64,000 bases of DNA from Mactromeris polynyma (taxonomy: Eukaryota > Mollusca > Bivalvia > Venerida > Mactridae). The stretch lies in the NCBI GenBank assembly GCA_032209605.1, contig JASFXZ010000078.1, forward strand, positions 310,001 through 374,000, written 5' to 3'. The notes beneath the pieces were generated by a model that worked only from the letters and a program-made list of their open reading frames with translations, did not search any database and was not told where the DNA came from. Position 1 is the stretch's first letter. Each line of letters opens with the position of its first letter. Shown one piece after another: positions 53,501-63,600 of this stretch. A program made the position numbers and the translations under genes.

Positions 53501-55428
53501 ATAAGGAACTTTGTGATGTTCCAGTCTGTGGTAGGTAGATTTTATGTTATAATGTATGTTAGTCTCAGAGAAAGATTTTCCGATGTGTGGCTGATAATGA
53601 AATAAATTTACATGTATCATTCAAACATGCTCAATTGTATATACTATCATTTAAATTCTTGACAATTAATCTGAATACATTTTGACGCAATTCTGTATTA
53701 AAAATAAATCTGTGAATTAGTTTGGCACAAAAAAGTTGTGTAAATTTGATGGGCACATTCTATGGATTCAGTCTTTAAACTTACTGTGTTGTTTATTTTT
53801 CAGCTGCAGCGGCATCAAGCAATTTGGTTGTTATTATCGTACCAGGAATCATCGTGCCCCTTGCATTGGGAATCTTACTGGCATTAATCTGCTTCTGTCA
53901 GAGATCCAAGAAAAACAACATGGCCAAGACTAAAGCTGTCGGAAGTACTAAGGCTCAAAACATGGAGTTGTGTCCCTTGACGGCGAAGTCGGCATCTCAG
54001 CGAGTGCGTGAGTTTCCGATATCATCAGTGAGGTTTCTACAAGAGTTAGGTGAAGGTGCTTTTGGGAAAGTATATAAAGGTGAAGTACAAGGCATGTTTG
54101 GTGAAAATACTGTGTCGAAGATTGCCATAAAAACTTTGAAAGAGAATGCAGCACCCAAAGTTCAAAATGATTTTCGGCGGGAAGTGGACATGATGTCCGA
54201 AATGAGACATCCGAATATAGTGTGTCTGTTGGGTGTTGTCATGAAACAGGAACCCATGTGTATGTTGTTTGAATATATGTCTATGGGTGACTTGCACGAG
54301 TACTTGATACAACACTCGCCACATTCAGATATGTCGGTCGTTTCTGAGGAAGAAGGTTCCCAGCGACCAATCCTGGATTATGGTGATATGCTCCACGTGT
54401 CTACACAAATAGCATCGGGGATGGAGTATCTTGCCAGTCACCATTTTGTTCATCGTGATCTTGCAGCAAGAAATGTATTAGTCGGCGACAATCTCACTGT
54501 AAAAATATCTGATTTCGGCTTGTCCAGAGATGTCTACTCTTCGGATTATTATAGAGTGCAAAGCAAATCCCTTCTGCCTGTCAGATGGATGCCTCCAGAG
54601 TCTATTATGTATGGAAAGTTCACCACAGAGAGTGATATTTGGTCATTCGGTGTTGTGTTATGGGAGACCTTCAGCTATGGACTTCAGCCGTATTATGGCT
54701 TTTCAAATCAAGAAGTTATAGAAATGATTAGGTCACGTCAAATTTTACCCAGTCCAGAGGACTGTCCCGCTAGAATGTACGGACTTATGGTTGAATGCTG
54801 GCATGAAATGCCAACTCGTCGACCAAATTTCCGCGAGGTGCATGCTCGTCTTCGTGCCTGGAAGAGTGAGCTTCTAATGCAAAACCCTCATTGGAGCTTA
54901 TCCCAGAGTCACTCGGCTCACTCAAGCTCCCATCAGAGCTCACTTCAAAGTGGACCTAGTCATCAAGGAAGTACCGGCCCCAGCAACACAACAGCCATGA
55001 CGGGCCTTACAGGAAGCAGCAACAACTCTGATCCTAATCAGTACAGCCCCATGCCCGCTGCCCCGCCCCCAGTTATAAGCATGCCACCCACCAATCCTGG
55101 TTACGGTGGAGTAAATCAAGCCGGGCAACCAGTCACAGTGACATTTCAAGGAATGCCTACGCAGAAACAAATCTACAGTGCTTTAAACACCATTCAACAA
55201 CAGAATAATAAAAACACTATACAAAATACTAATGGACCCACAAAAATATCACCACCAGAGTCAGTTGCCAGTGGGTCCAGCTCGGGTTCATCTGTAAATA
55301 AAAGTAAATTGAATTCTAGTGGAACGCCATCAACCATGTCTCCCCCGCCATACTCGGAATGTAATCGTTTCAACAATTTAATGAATCAGAATGGTTACAT
55401 TCCTGAGCAAAGAACTGCGGAAATCTGA
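47365..55428 (+). CDS. ROR: ROR-family receptor tyrosine kinase (spliced gene, 5' end missing)
   Basis: Single-pass membrane receptor of the ROR family, which in animals binds Wnt ligands (notably Wnt5a type) through its Frizzled domain and acts in planar polarity, cell migration and neural development. Eight exons join in one open frame: 47365-47542, 48754-48954, 50981-51141, 51543-51755, 52354-52440, 53006-53137, 53426-53530 and 53804-55428. They give about 899 residues, against roughly 940 for vertebrate ROR1/2, so only the signal peptide and a short N-terminal piece are missing. Domain order is Ig-like, ten-Cys Frizzled CRD, six-Cys kringle, transmembrane helix, tyrosine kinase, Ser/Pro-rich tail. 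This one-Ig/CRD/kringle/kinase order is diagnostic of ROR; MuSK has several Ig domains. Every intron has GT/AG ends and reading phase is kept across all seven junctions. The first exon starts two bases into a codon, so at least one upstream exon must exist. The promoter was not identified. Confidence 0.96.
47543..48753 (+). other. ROR intron within the Ig domain
   Basis: This 1,211-bp intron holds no gene. Its 3' part contains an interspersed repeat copy (48390-48695) ending only about 58 bp before the next exon. The rest is unremarkable AT-rich sequence. Confidence 0.85.
48390..48695. repeat. Interspersed repeat, copy 2 (inverted, in ROR intron)
   Basis: The reverse-complement copy of the 13877-14189 repeat, lying in the intron inside the Ig domain. 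It contains a small internal palindrome (CACTGAAATTCAGTG). A reading frame that runs from its edge into the Ig exon (48686 on) is fortuitous; the exon starts at the splice acceptor at 48754. Confidence 0.85.
48754..48954 (+). CDS. ROR: ROR exon: second half of Ig-like domain and linker
   Basis: The acceptor is a pyrimidine-rich ..ctgctgttgcag and the donor is AG/gtaatt. The exon reads RLRIKSLAPEDTGVYGCRGW. The DTGVYGC signature is the Ig F-strand with the second disulphide cysteine, pairing with LRCEI of the previous exon. A second sequon (NTT) follows, then an acidic linker of about 35 residues (ETSTDPVDTTDD...) leading to the Frizzled domain. Both ends are split after the second codon base. 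Confidence 0.94.
48955..50980 (+). other. ROR intron between Ig and Frizzled domains
   Basis: At 2,026 bp this is the longest intron among the certain exons. It contains an (AT)n run near 49536-49552 and no other recognisable feature. Short open frames here do not resemble known proteins. Confidence 0.82.
50981..51141 (+). CDS. ROR: ROR exon: start of Frizzled cysteine-rich domain
   Basis: The acceptor is ..cttcattttag and the donor is ATAG/gtaaac. The exon reads RLDEYVPKPTSGKAKEQL, then PFCQLFKGSVC, which supplies CRD cysteines 1 and 2, and ends in ..GLREERVIG. It enters after the second codon base and leaves after the first. The Frizzled domain is the Wnt-binding module of ROR receptors. 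Confidence 0.94.
51142..51542 (+). other. ROR intron inside the Frizzled domain
   Basis: A 401-bp AT-rich intron with clean gtaaac..ttcag ends. I see nothing else in it. Confidence 0.85.
51543..51755 (+). CDS. ROR: ROR exon: central Frizzled cysteine-rich domain
   Basis: This phase-1 exon at both ends reads AALSVIGNSNDLSDQCRKY onward. It supplies CRD cysteines 3 to 8 (DQC, SIC, PQC, QIC, DEC, SIC). The spacing SICHFSFPQC and CRDECEML is typical of the ROR/MuSK/Frizzled CRD. The exon ends in the NHPLIG region with donor ATAG/gtatgt. Confidence 0.95.
51756..52353 (+). other. ROR intron carrying a MITE-like insertion
   Basis: A 598-bp intron inside the Frizzled domain. About 30% of it is a short inverted-repeat element (51830-52005). 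The flanking sequence is plain AT-rich DNA. Confidence 0.85.
51830..52005. mobile_element. MITE-like element, copy 2 (in ROR intron)
   Basis: About 176 bp starting CAGTAATATC and ending GGTTTTACTG, flanked by TA on each side (51828-51829, 52006-52007). The terminal repeats include AAGACCACC on the left and GGTGGTCTT on the right, with a further internal AAGACCACCTCAATAA. It has the same ends and practically the same length as 4830-5004. It lies between two Frizzled-domain exons and is spliced out. Confidence 0.8.
52354..52440 (+). CDS. ROR: ROR exon: end of Frizzled domain
   Basis: A short 87-bp phase-1 exon reading DSSVLPRCNELPQHRTNC, then IRVGVPVKGYD. It completes the CRD with cysteines 9 and 10 (PRC, TNC), giving ten in total as expected for the domain. 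The donor is GATG/gtatgt. Confidence 0.92.
52441..53005 (+). other. ROR intron between Frizzled and kringle domains
   Basis: A 565-bp AT-rich intron with no further feature seen. Confidence 0.82.
53006..53137 (+). CDS. ROR: ROR exon: first half of kringle
   Basis: A phase-1 exon reading DKCYRDNGADYKGQAYKT, then SGMECRNWNHNPEF and so on. The CY..G..Y.G pattern followed by SG.EC..WN is the classic N-terminal kringle motif, with kringle cysteines 1 and 2. The donor is TTAG/gtgagt, a strong consensus. Confidence 0.95.
   Translation: MNVTVTTGLITKVKLTRLRAVWNVVTGITIPSSPLINQHLVRS
53138..53425 (+). other. ROR intron within the kringle
   Basis: A 288-bp AT-rich intron splitting the kringle. No other feature was seen. 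Confidence 0.82.
53426..53530 (+). CDS. ROR: ROR exon: second half of kringle
   Basis: Reads GDHNQCRNPNGTMAGPWCYT, then DNNFRYKELCDVPVC. It contains the kringle hallmark CRNP..PWCYT and cysteines 3 to 6, completing the triple-disulphide domain. NGT is a possible N-glycosylation sequon. Both ends are phase 1, and the donor is TGTG/gtaggt. Confidence 0.95.
53531..53803 (+). other. ROR intron before the transmembrane/kinase exon
   Basis: A 273-bp AT-rich intron with a pyrimidine-rich acceptor (gtttatttttcag). No other feature was seen. Confidence 0.82.
53804..55428 (+). CDS. ROR: ROR last coding exon: transmembrane helix, tyrosine kinase and tail
   Basis: One 1,625-bp exon encodes the whole membrane and cytoplasmic part; a single kinase exon is also how vertebrate ROR genes are built, as I recall. 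The transmembrane helix (53824-53898, LVVIIVPG...ALICFC) is followed by basic stop-transfer residues QRSKK. The kinase domain runs about 54013-54865. It has a glycine loop GEGAFG (54049), catalytic Lys in IAIK (54130), HRDLAARN (54451), DFG (54511), an activation-loop Y-S-S-D-Y-Y (54535-54552), SLLPVRWMPPE, and DIWSFGVVLWE. The tail (about 185 residues, to 55425) is rich in Ser, Gln, Asn and Pro and ends with a PPPY motif (55342-55353), a possible WW-domain ligand. Stop TGA is at 55426. All catalytic residues are present, so an active kinase is predicted. Confidence 0.97.
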
Positions 55429-57584
55429 GATTGTTTCAAACTGTAGTGTTAATAATTGTCTTGCAGTAGTATCTTATGCTTCACATACCGATGGTATGGT
55501 ACTCAAAGCCCAATGCTCCTTAGTGCAACGATCAGTTTGTAAGTGATGTGATGCCTTCGTGGGTACCTGGTGTTTTGAGTTGCTTTAGTTGAAAGCCAAT
55601 TATTGACACACAAACTTCGTTTGACGAGAGGATTGGTTCAGTTAAACTCAATGTGATGTTGTTTTTTCAAATCGTCTCACAAAAAACACTATAAATCCTG
55701 TGCTCTTCGTATAGTGCCGGATTTCGCAGCAGTAAAAAACACTAATTCACACACTGATGTTGTTATCGGTTACAGTTGTCATAGAAACAGTAGGTAACTA
55801 TGGAAACTCTCCATTTATGTATGTAACAACTGACTGTTCTGCTGCAGATGTGACATATAGGGGACGAGCTGAGCGCATAGGCTTACTTGTATATTTATAG
55901 ACATTACATAATGAGATTTGATGATGACACTGTTAGTGATACAATCTATTATAAATGTTGAACAAGTCTATTTAACTACTGTTTACTCAATTTGTAATTA
56001 CTGTGTACTTGTCATATCTAGATCCAAGGATAACGTAGATGATATTGCTTGTATGTTACATCACCTGATGTTCACACCAAAGACTTCAAAAAAGAGAAAT
56101 CTATGTATTCTACAAAGGTTTAGACAATCTTGGTACTGTATTTAAAATTGCAGCTACCCTTATATTGCATGAACCTTTGAGAGAGTATTGAGAATTTATT
56201 TTTTTCAAATAATTTGAACGCGAGATGGTGAGTTCTTTGTTGCACAGTGTAAATTAATGGTTTTGCTATAATGGTGTTTTTGGTGCAACACTGGTTTGTG
56301 TAGTGTATTTATTGTTCAAGCTTATGATCTGACCGGTTATTTTTGAGTGTATATATTGTATGACTTTTATTTGAGCATTTATTCTAGACATTTATGAGAA
56401 ATCAAATTCTTAACATCATATGGCATATTAGTTCAGTATTATAGTCATTTTATTTAGTTTTGAGGAATGTAAAAATTAACAGTTTGGCATTTTACTTCTG
56501 AACGATTCTTAAAATGTTTGAATACATTATGTAATTTGGCCATATTTTTTTGGCATTGAAATTTTTATTCAAATTTTTTATATTTTTTTTCATTTCCTTT
56601 GTTTGTGAATAATGCCATTCTTGTCAGTTTTTACATTCACAAAACTGAGTCGTTTTCATTCATTGTGAAATCCTTGAAGTATTTTTTACAAGCTCTAAGA
56701 TAGATACTTGTAAACTTAGCATTTTAGTTCTGCTTAAATTTTGTGAATCTGTTATATTGTGTTTTTTTTCTTGTGATATACTGTGTGTGTTGAGGACATG
56801 TGATGTGACTGGTGGATGAAGCGTTCTCTGTACATAGTATGTATTACAGAACAATGTCACTGACAGACAAACTAGGAAAATTAAAGCTGTGTTTTCAAAG
56901 AAACCATTTTCATTGTATTCTGTTCAGTCTATGATATTCTTATAATTGTATATACCGGTAGTCTATACTTGAGATGAACTTTGGACTAGGGTCTACTTTT
57001 TGTCGGGAATTACAAATAATGGCACTGACATCTGCTCTGTAAACTGTACTTGAAAAGAGGCAGAAAGAATTTAATGGTTAAAATGTATGAGTAGAAAGTT
57101 ACTTTTGAATAATGTGATAAATAGTTTGGTTAATAGTTTACGTGGATACTTTATGGTGTTAAACATGATATTGGTTCTGATAATTTGATTTTATTGTAGC
57201 AAATTATCAATCAGCATTGTTTAACTGAGTTCATACACATAGAACCTTGAATGGTGCCTTCTGTAAATGCAGTTTCATATTTAATGCATTTAACCAGTTA
57301 TATGGAAAATGACTGATGTCTTGACAGTTGTATTTATTTCCAGGGAATTCGTTGTTAAATATAGTTTCCATTGAGTATGCAGCAATGTTAAGAAGCATTT
57401 AAATGGGTTAGGCATGATTAATGGTTTTTAATGCTGTAATTTGTGGTTCCAAGTTGAAATGCTGTCTTTTAGGATAAAATCCTGTTTTAATATCAACCAG
57501 CCAATCAGACAGCAGCTGATATTACTCAATCGCTATGTCATAGACAGTTGCATACTTGTATTGCCTTTTGTTGTCTGCTTCTTT

Positions 57585-57725
57585 GTGTGTGTTACATATG
57601 TTACATGGCCTCCGATTGGATGTCTGATTATTTGTGTGTTACATATGTTAAATGGCCTCCGATTGGATGCCTGATTATTTGTGTGTTACTTATATTAAAT
57701 GGCTTCTGATTGGACGCCTAATTTG
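57585..57725. repeat. 47-bp repeat, three copies
   Basis: Three head-to-tail copies with the block GTGTGTTACATATGTTA(C/A)ATGG followed by CTCCGATTGGATG; the GTTAC(A/T) positions are 57591, 57638 and 57685. The third copy is more diverged. It lies in the presumed ROR 3' UTR. Confidence 0.9.
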
Positions 57726-58936
57726 TGTGAATGTGCTTTCATAAATATTTGAGTTATGGACTTGAAACCAAAGTTAAAATGGTGCAATAATGTAATTTCT
57801 GTACATAGTATTCATGTTAGACTATATGTTAGTGACTTTATTCAATTTCATGTATGATTTTGTGTTATTTTGTGCACGAATACATTGATATATGGTTGTG
57901 GAAGGTAAGATCAGTGACCGATATATGCTCGGTATTGTTTTCTCAGCTGGCGTGATGGTGATTTTGTTTGTTGATGATGTTTGTTTATGCTTGAAATAAG
58001 TGCTGTTTTCTTTCTTTACCTACACTGGTACCCAGCTCTACAGTGTTATAACACTGGTGCTGTGATCATTTGTGTTGGAACCAGGCTTGACTCTGTATTG
58101 GTACCCGGTACTTCGGAACATATTTGAATGTACTGGTTTTCAGTTCAGATTAATTTGTACAGACTATTACTTATTCTTGTTCTACTGAAATTCTTGTTTA
58201 TATCTTACAATATGAAATATATGTCCATTGCCTAGTAATATCCAATCAAAGATGAGTGATATATCATTATGACTGTTTTAAGACACATAACATCAATTGT
58301 AGATACATCAAACATAATAGCGGTTAATTTAAAGTTTGCCTTGAAACATTTGAATTTACAATCAAGATGGAGTTTATTCTTATAATGTCGAACAGATAAA
58401 ATCGAGGCAGGAAATTTAAATATCGAAGTCTCTTGAACAAAAGTTCTTCAACTTCTGTACCGATTGTAAGAAAGGTTGTGAAATATATGTAGATGACTAC
58501 TTTTTAACAAATTGATAAATTTTCATCACTATATGGTATTGCGATAGCAGATTTTGGAAGCCATTTTTATCATTGTATTGTTTTGTTGTTATCATACATA
58601 TTACAATTAAAAGACTATGATTGTGAATTTAGTATTTATGATAAAATGTCATTCATAATTCTAGGCTTGCTATCCATTGTTTAAGATTCGAAGATATTAT
58701 TTTAAGATTACTAACTAGTCTTTGATGAATGTGTCATTGCTTAACTGCGTTGTAATCAAACTGAACTTGCTTTGCCTCTTTCTCATTATTGTTGCTTGTT
58801 TTAATTACATTTTAATTGAAAGTCTATTACATTATATTCTGTATTTATAAGAATGTTACAAGATTTAATGAAGTATATTTGTATCATTTCTGGAAAAATC
58901 ACTTAAAATTCATTCTTCAACTGTATATCTGTATAT

Positions 58937-58959
58937 AATAAATATACTCATGAAATAAA
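58937..58959 (+). promoter_or_regulatory. Candidate poly(A) signals (pair)
   Basis: Two AATAAA hexamers, at 58937-58942 and 58954-58959. Their use would give a 3' UTR of about 3.55 kb. The hexamer is common by chance in AT-rich DNA, so this is a candidate only. Confidence 0.35.
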
Positions 58960-59239
58960 TTAAGGGTCAATATTTTTTAATACCCATTTGCGCCCCTTTT
59001 GTGTTGGACAAAGGCAAATACTATTTGTCTTAGAAAAAATCTACTCTATGTGTGTGCATTTAACTCCCGATTGCCTAAACCTTACAAAAATGTACAAAAA
59101 ATGAAATAAATATTTTTTTAGGATTGGTCCCTAATTTATTTTGCTGAGTATATTTAAACTTCACATCTACTTACAAATATTCAATATTGTGCCATAACTT
59201 ACAGAGAGTAGTCATGTTTATTATTAGTAAATTCTTTAT

Positions 59240-59245
59240 AATAAA
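59240..59245 (+). promoter_or_regulatory. Candidate poly(A) signal
   Basis: AATAAA followed directly by a GT-rich stretch (GTTGTGTGCATG) resembling a downstream cleavage element. It is an alternative to the pair at 58937-58959. Confidence 0.35.
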
Positions 59246-60689
59246 GTTGTGTGCATGCTATTATTTGTATCATTTTTATACTTAACATTTTATCATCATT
59301 TTAGTTCTTACATATTTGATACATTTTTCCTAATCATGATTAACTTGGTCTTAATTAACGAGATTTGTCATACAAATGTATGCGACATTGACATCTTACA
59401 TTGTTTTTACCCTGCGATTAATGTTATGTAAAATATTAAATTGGTATTTAATTATCATTAAATTTTTATATAATACTGGGCAGCAGTTGTTTAATTTTAT
59501 ACAAATTGGTTTTTATATTGCATATGATTTTCTAAAGAATTTTATAACCAAAAAAATATTTGAATCATATTTGATGTTTTAATTGAAGGTAAATTTAAAT
59601 AAAACTGTCTACTAGATCACACAATATACTCACTGCTTTATACATTGTGTTTTTGCTTGGTCTGAAAATCATACTGTGAAAATAATTACATACTGAATTT
59701 ACTACGACACTGAAAGTTTGATCTAAAACAATAGTTTAAAATGTTTTATCAACCAAACTGTATACTCGTATGTCGGTCTAAAGACTGTATGAAAAAATCT
59801 TTGTTCAAAATTTCTGATTTAATAACTTGTATGTAATCTTTGAGTGAAACCAATACAAGTCTTAATTGCTCCGTAATTGCTGTGCAATTTAAAGTACTTC
59901 ATCTTGTTTTAGTAGATTTCACAATATGAGATTTTATACCAAGGTGACGACAAATTTCATAAATAACATTATATGTATGGTGCTACTCTATAACACAACA
60001 TAAAAAGTTTAATATATAGAACATAGGTTATACTCTTACACACATGTTTTTGTTTAAAGATATAATATCAACAATACTGGCATCTGTAGGCAAGAGCAGG
60101 AGATTAGATGTTCCGAAAGACTGAACAAATTTCCATTTACTTGTACTGCCTACTTCAAGACTTAGACTGTTCATAGAAACAACAAAATGTAACTGCATCA
60201 ATGCTAACAATGCCTTAAATGGCAGAAAAAATGTTGAAAAATTGTCAAGGTCATTTTGTATCAGATGCTTGTGATCTTGAATCTATAATGACAGCGTTCT
60301 TCAGTAATTAATACAGCGCGGCATACTGGTCTAAACTATTGACATTTAAAAAATGTTGTATTTGTTCTATAAGAAAGTATGGAAGATGGTGACTTACTGG
60401 TCATCTGGTCAGTACAATGGACAGAGATGGTCAGTTATAATCTTGAAAGCTCTTGCTTACATGTGGTCAGTGTTGTATTCATGTATAATTCAAGAATTAA
60501 TTTAAGTATTGTAACATTGTATGCGTCCAGTGATGTATCTTTCAACTATGTATATTATACACATTGTGTTGCATGTAAATACTGCATCATGATAGACACA
60601 TGTCACTTTTATTAAAATGTTTTTAACTTCAACTGTGTTTTTCTTCCATATTTCTACATATGATAGCGATTCAGCCTCATAAAAATATG

Positions 60690-63600
60690 ATAGTTAACAT
60701 GAGAATATGCCTCACACAGATACCTTATGTTTACATGAGAATATGCCTCACAGATATCTTATGTTAACATGAGAATATGCCTCACAGATATCTTATGTTA
60801 ACATGAGAATATGCCTCACAGATATCTTATGTTAACATGAGAATATGCCTCACAGATATCTTATGTTAACATGAGAATATGCCTCACACACAGATATCTT
60901 ATGTTATGATAATATGCCTCACAGATATCTTATGTTAACATGAGAATATGCCTCACAGATATCTTATGTTAACATGAGAATATGCCTCACACACAGATAT
61001 CTTATGTTATGATAATATGCCTCACAGATATCTTATGTTAACATGAGAATATGCCTCACAGATATCTTATAGTAACATGAGAATATGCCTCACAGATATC
61101 TTATGTTATGAGAATATGCCTCACAGATATCTTATGTTATGAGAATATGCCTCACACTCAATATCTTATGTTATGAGAATATGCCTCATAGATATCTTAT
61201 GTTTACATGAGAATATGCCTCACACACAGATATCTTATGTTAACATGAGAATATGCCTCACACACAGATATCTTATGTTAATGTTATGAGAATATGCCTC
61301 ACACTCAGATATCTTATGTTATGATAATATGCCTCACAGATATCTTATGTTAACATGAGAATATGCCTCACAGATATCTTATAGTAACATGAGAATATGC
61401 CTCACAGATATCTTATGTTATGAGAATATGCCTCACAGATATCTTATGTTATGAGAATATGCCTCACACTCAATATCTTATGTTATGAGAATATACCTCA
61501 TAGATATCTTATGTTTACATGAGAATATGCCTCACACACAGATATCTTATGTTATGATAATATGCCTCACAGATATCTTATGTTAACATGATAATATGCC
61601 TCACAGATATCTTATAGTAACATGAGAATATGCCTCACATATATCTTATGTTATGAGAATATGCCTCACACACAGATATCTTATGTTATGAGAATATGCC
61701 TCACACACAGATATCTTATGTTAACATGAGAATATGCCTCACATGCAGATATTTTATGTTAATGTTATGAGAATATGCCTCACACTCAGATATCTTATGT
61801 TAATGTTATGAGAATATGCCTCACACTAAGATATCTTATGTTAACATGAGAATATGCCTCACACTCAGATATCTTATGTTAATGTTATGAGAATATGCCT
61901 CACACACAGATATCTTATGTTAATGTTATGAGAATATGCCTCACACTCAGATATCTTATGTTAATGTTATGAGAATATGCCTCACACTCAGATATCTTAT
62001 GTTAATGTTATGAGAATATGCCTCACACTAAGATATCTTATGTTAACATGAGAATATGCCTCACACTCAGATATCTTATGTTAATGTTATGAGAATATGC
62101 CTCACACACAGATATCTTATGTTAATGTTATGAGAATATGCCTCACACTCAGATATCTTATGTTAATGTTATGAGAATATGCCTCACACACAGATATCTT
62201 ATGTTAATGTTATGAGAATATGCCTCACACTCAGATATCTTATGTTAATATTATGAGAATATGCCTCACACACAGATATTTTATGTTAATGTTATGAGAA
62301 TATGCCTCACACACAGATATCTTATGTTAATGTTATGAGAATATGCCTCACACACAGATATCTTATGTTAATGTTATTAGAATATGCCTCACACTCAGAT
62401 ATCTTATGTTAATGTTATGAGAATATGCCTCACACTCAGATATCTTATGTTAATGTTATGAGAATATGCCTCACACACAGATATCTTATGTTAACATGAG
62501 AATATGCCTCACACACAGATATCTTATGTTAATGTTATGAGAATATGCCTCACACTCAGATATCTTATGTTAATGTTATGAGAATATGCCTCACACTCAG
62601 ATATCTTATGTTAATGTTATGAGAATATGCCTCACACTCAGATACCTTATGTTAATGTTAGGAGAATATGCCTCACACTCAGATATCTTATGTTAACATG
62701 AGAATATGCCTCACACTCAGATATCTTATGTTAACATGAGAATATGCCTCACACTCAGATATCTTATGTTAACATGAGAATATGCCTCACACTCAGATAT
62801 CTTATGTTAACATGAGAATATGCCTCACACTCAGATATCTTATGTTAATGTTATGAGAATATGCCTCACACACAGATATCTTATGTTAACATGAGAATAT
62901 GCCTCACACTCAGATATCTTATGTTAATGTTATGAGAATATGCCTCACACTCAGATATCTTATGTTAACATGAGAATATGCCTCACACTCAGATATCTTA
63001 TGTTAACATGAGAATATGCCTCACACTCAGATATCTTATGTTAACATGAGAATATGCCTCACACTCAGATATCTTATGTTAACATGAGAATATGCCTCAC
63101 ACTCAGATATCTTATGTTAACATGAGAATATGCCTCACCCACAGATATCTTATGTTAACATGAGAATATGCCTCACACTCAGATATCTTATGTTAATGTT
63201 ATGAGAATATGCCTCACACACAGATATCTTATGTTAACATGAGAATATGCCTCACACTCAGATATCTTATGTTAACATGAGAATATGCCTCACACTCAGA
63301 TATCTTATGTTAATGTTATGAGAATATGCCTCACACTCAGATATCTTATGTTAATGTTATGAGAATATGCCTCACACTCAGATATCTTATGTTAACATGA
63401 GAATATGCCTCACACTCAGATATCTTATGTTAATGTTATGAGAATATGCCTCACACACAGATATCTTATGTTAATGTTATGAGAATATGCCTCACACTCA
63501 GAAATCTTATGTTAATGTTATGAGAATACGCCTCACACTCAGATATCTTATGTTAATGTTATGAGAATATGCCTCACACACAGATATCTTATGTTAACAT

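Larger units (their letters stand above)
55429..60689 (+). other. ROR 3' untranslated region and downstream flank
   Basis: AT-rich sequence after the ROR stop codon with no recognisable gene. Part of it, perhaps to about 58980 or 59270, is probably the 3' UTR, judged from poly(A) signals. It contains a 47-bp triple repeat (57585-57725) and a 16-bp palindrome (58041-58056). The last 1.4 kb before the large minisatellite shows nothing specific. Confidence 0.5.

Noticed and set aside
54046..54324. Open frames antisense to the kinase exon (also near 54940-55170 and 55194-55376)
   Set aside because: Shadows of the strongly coding + strand.
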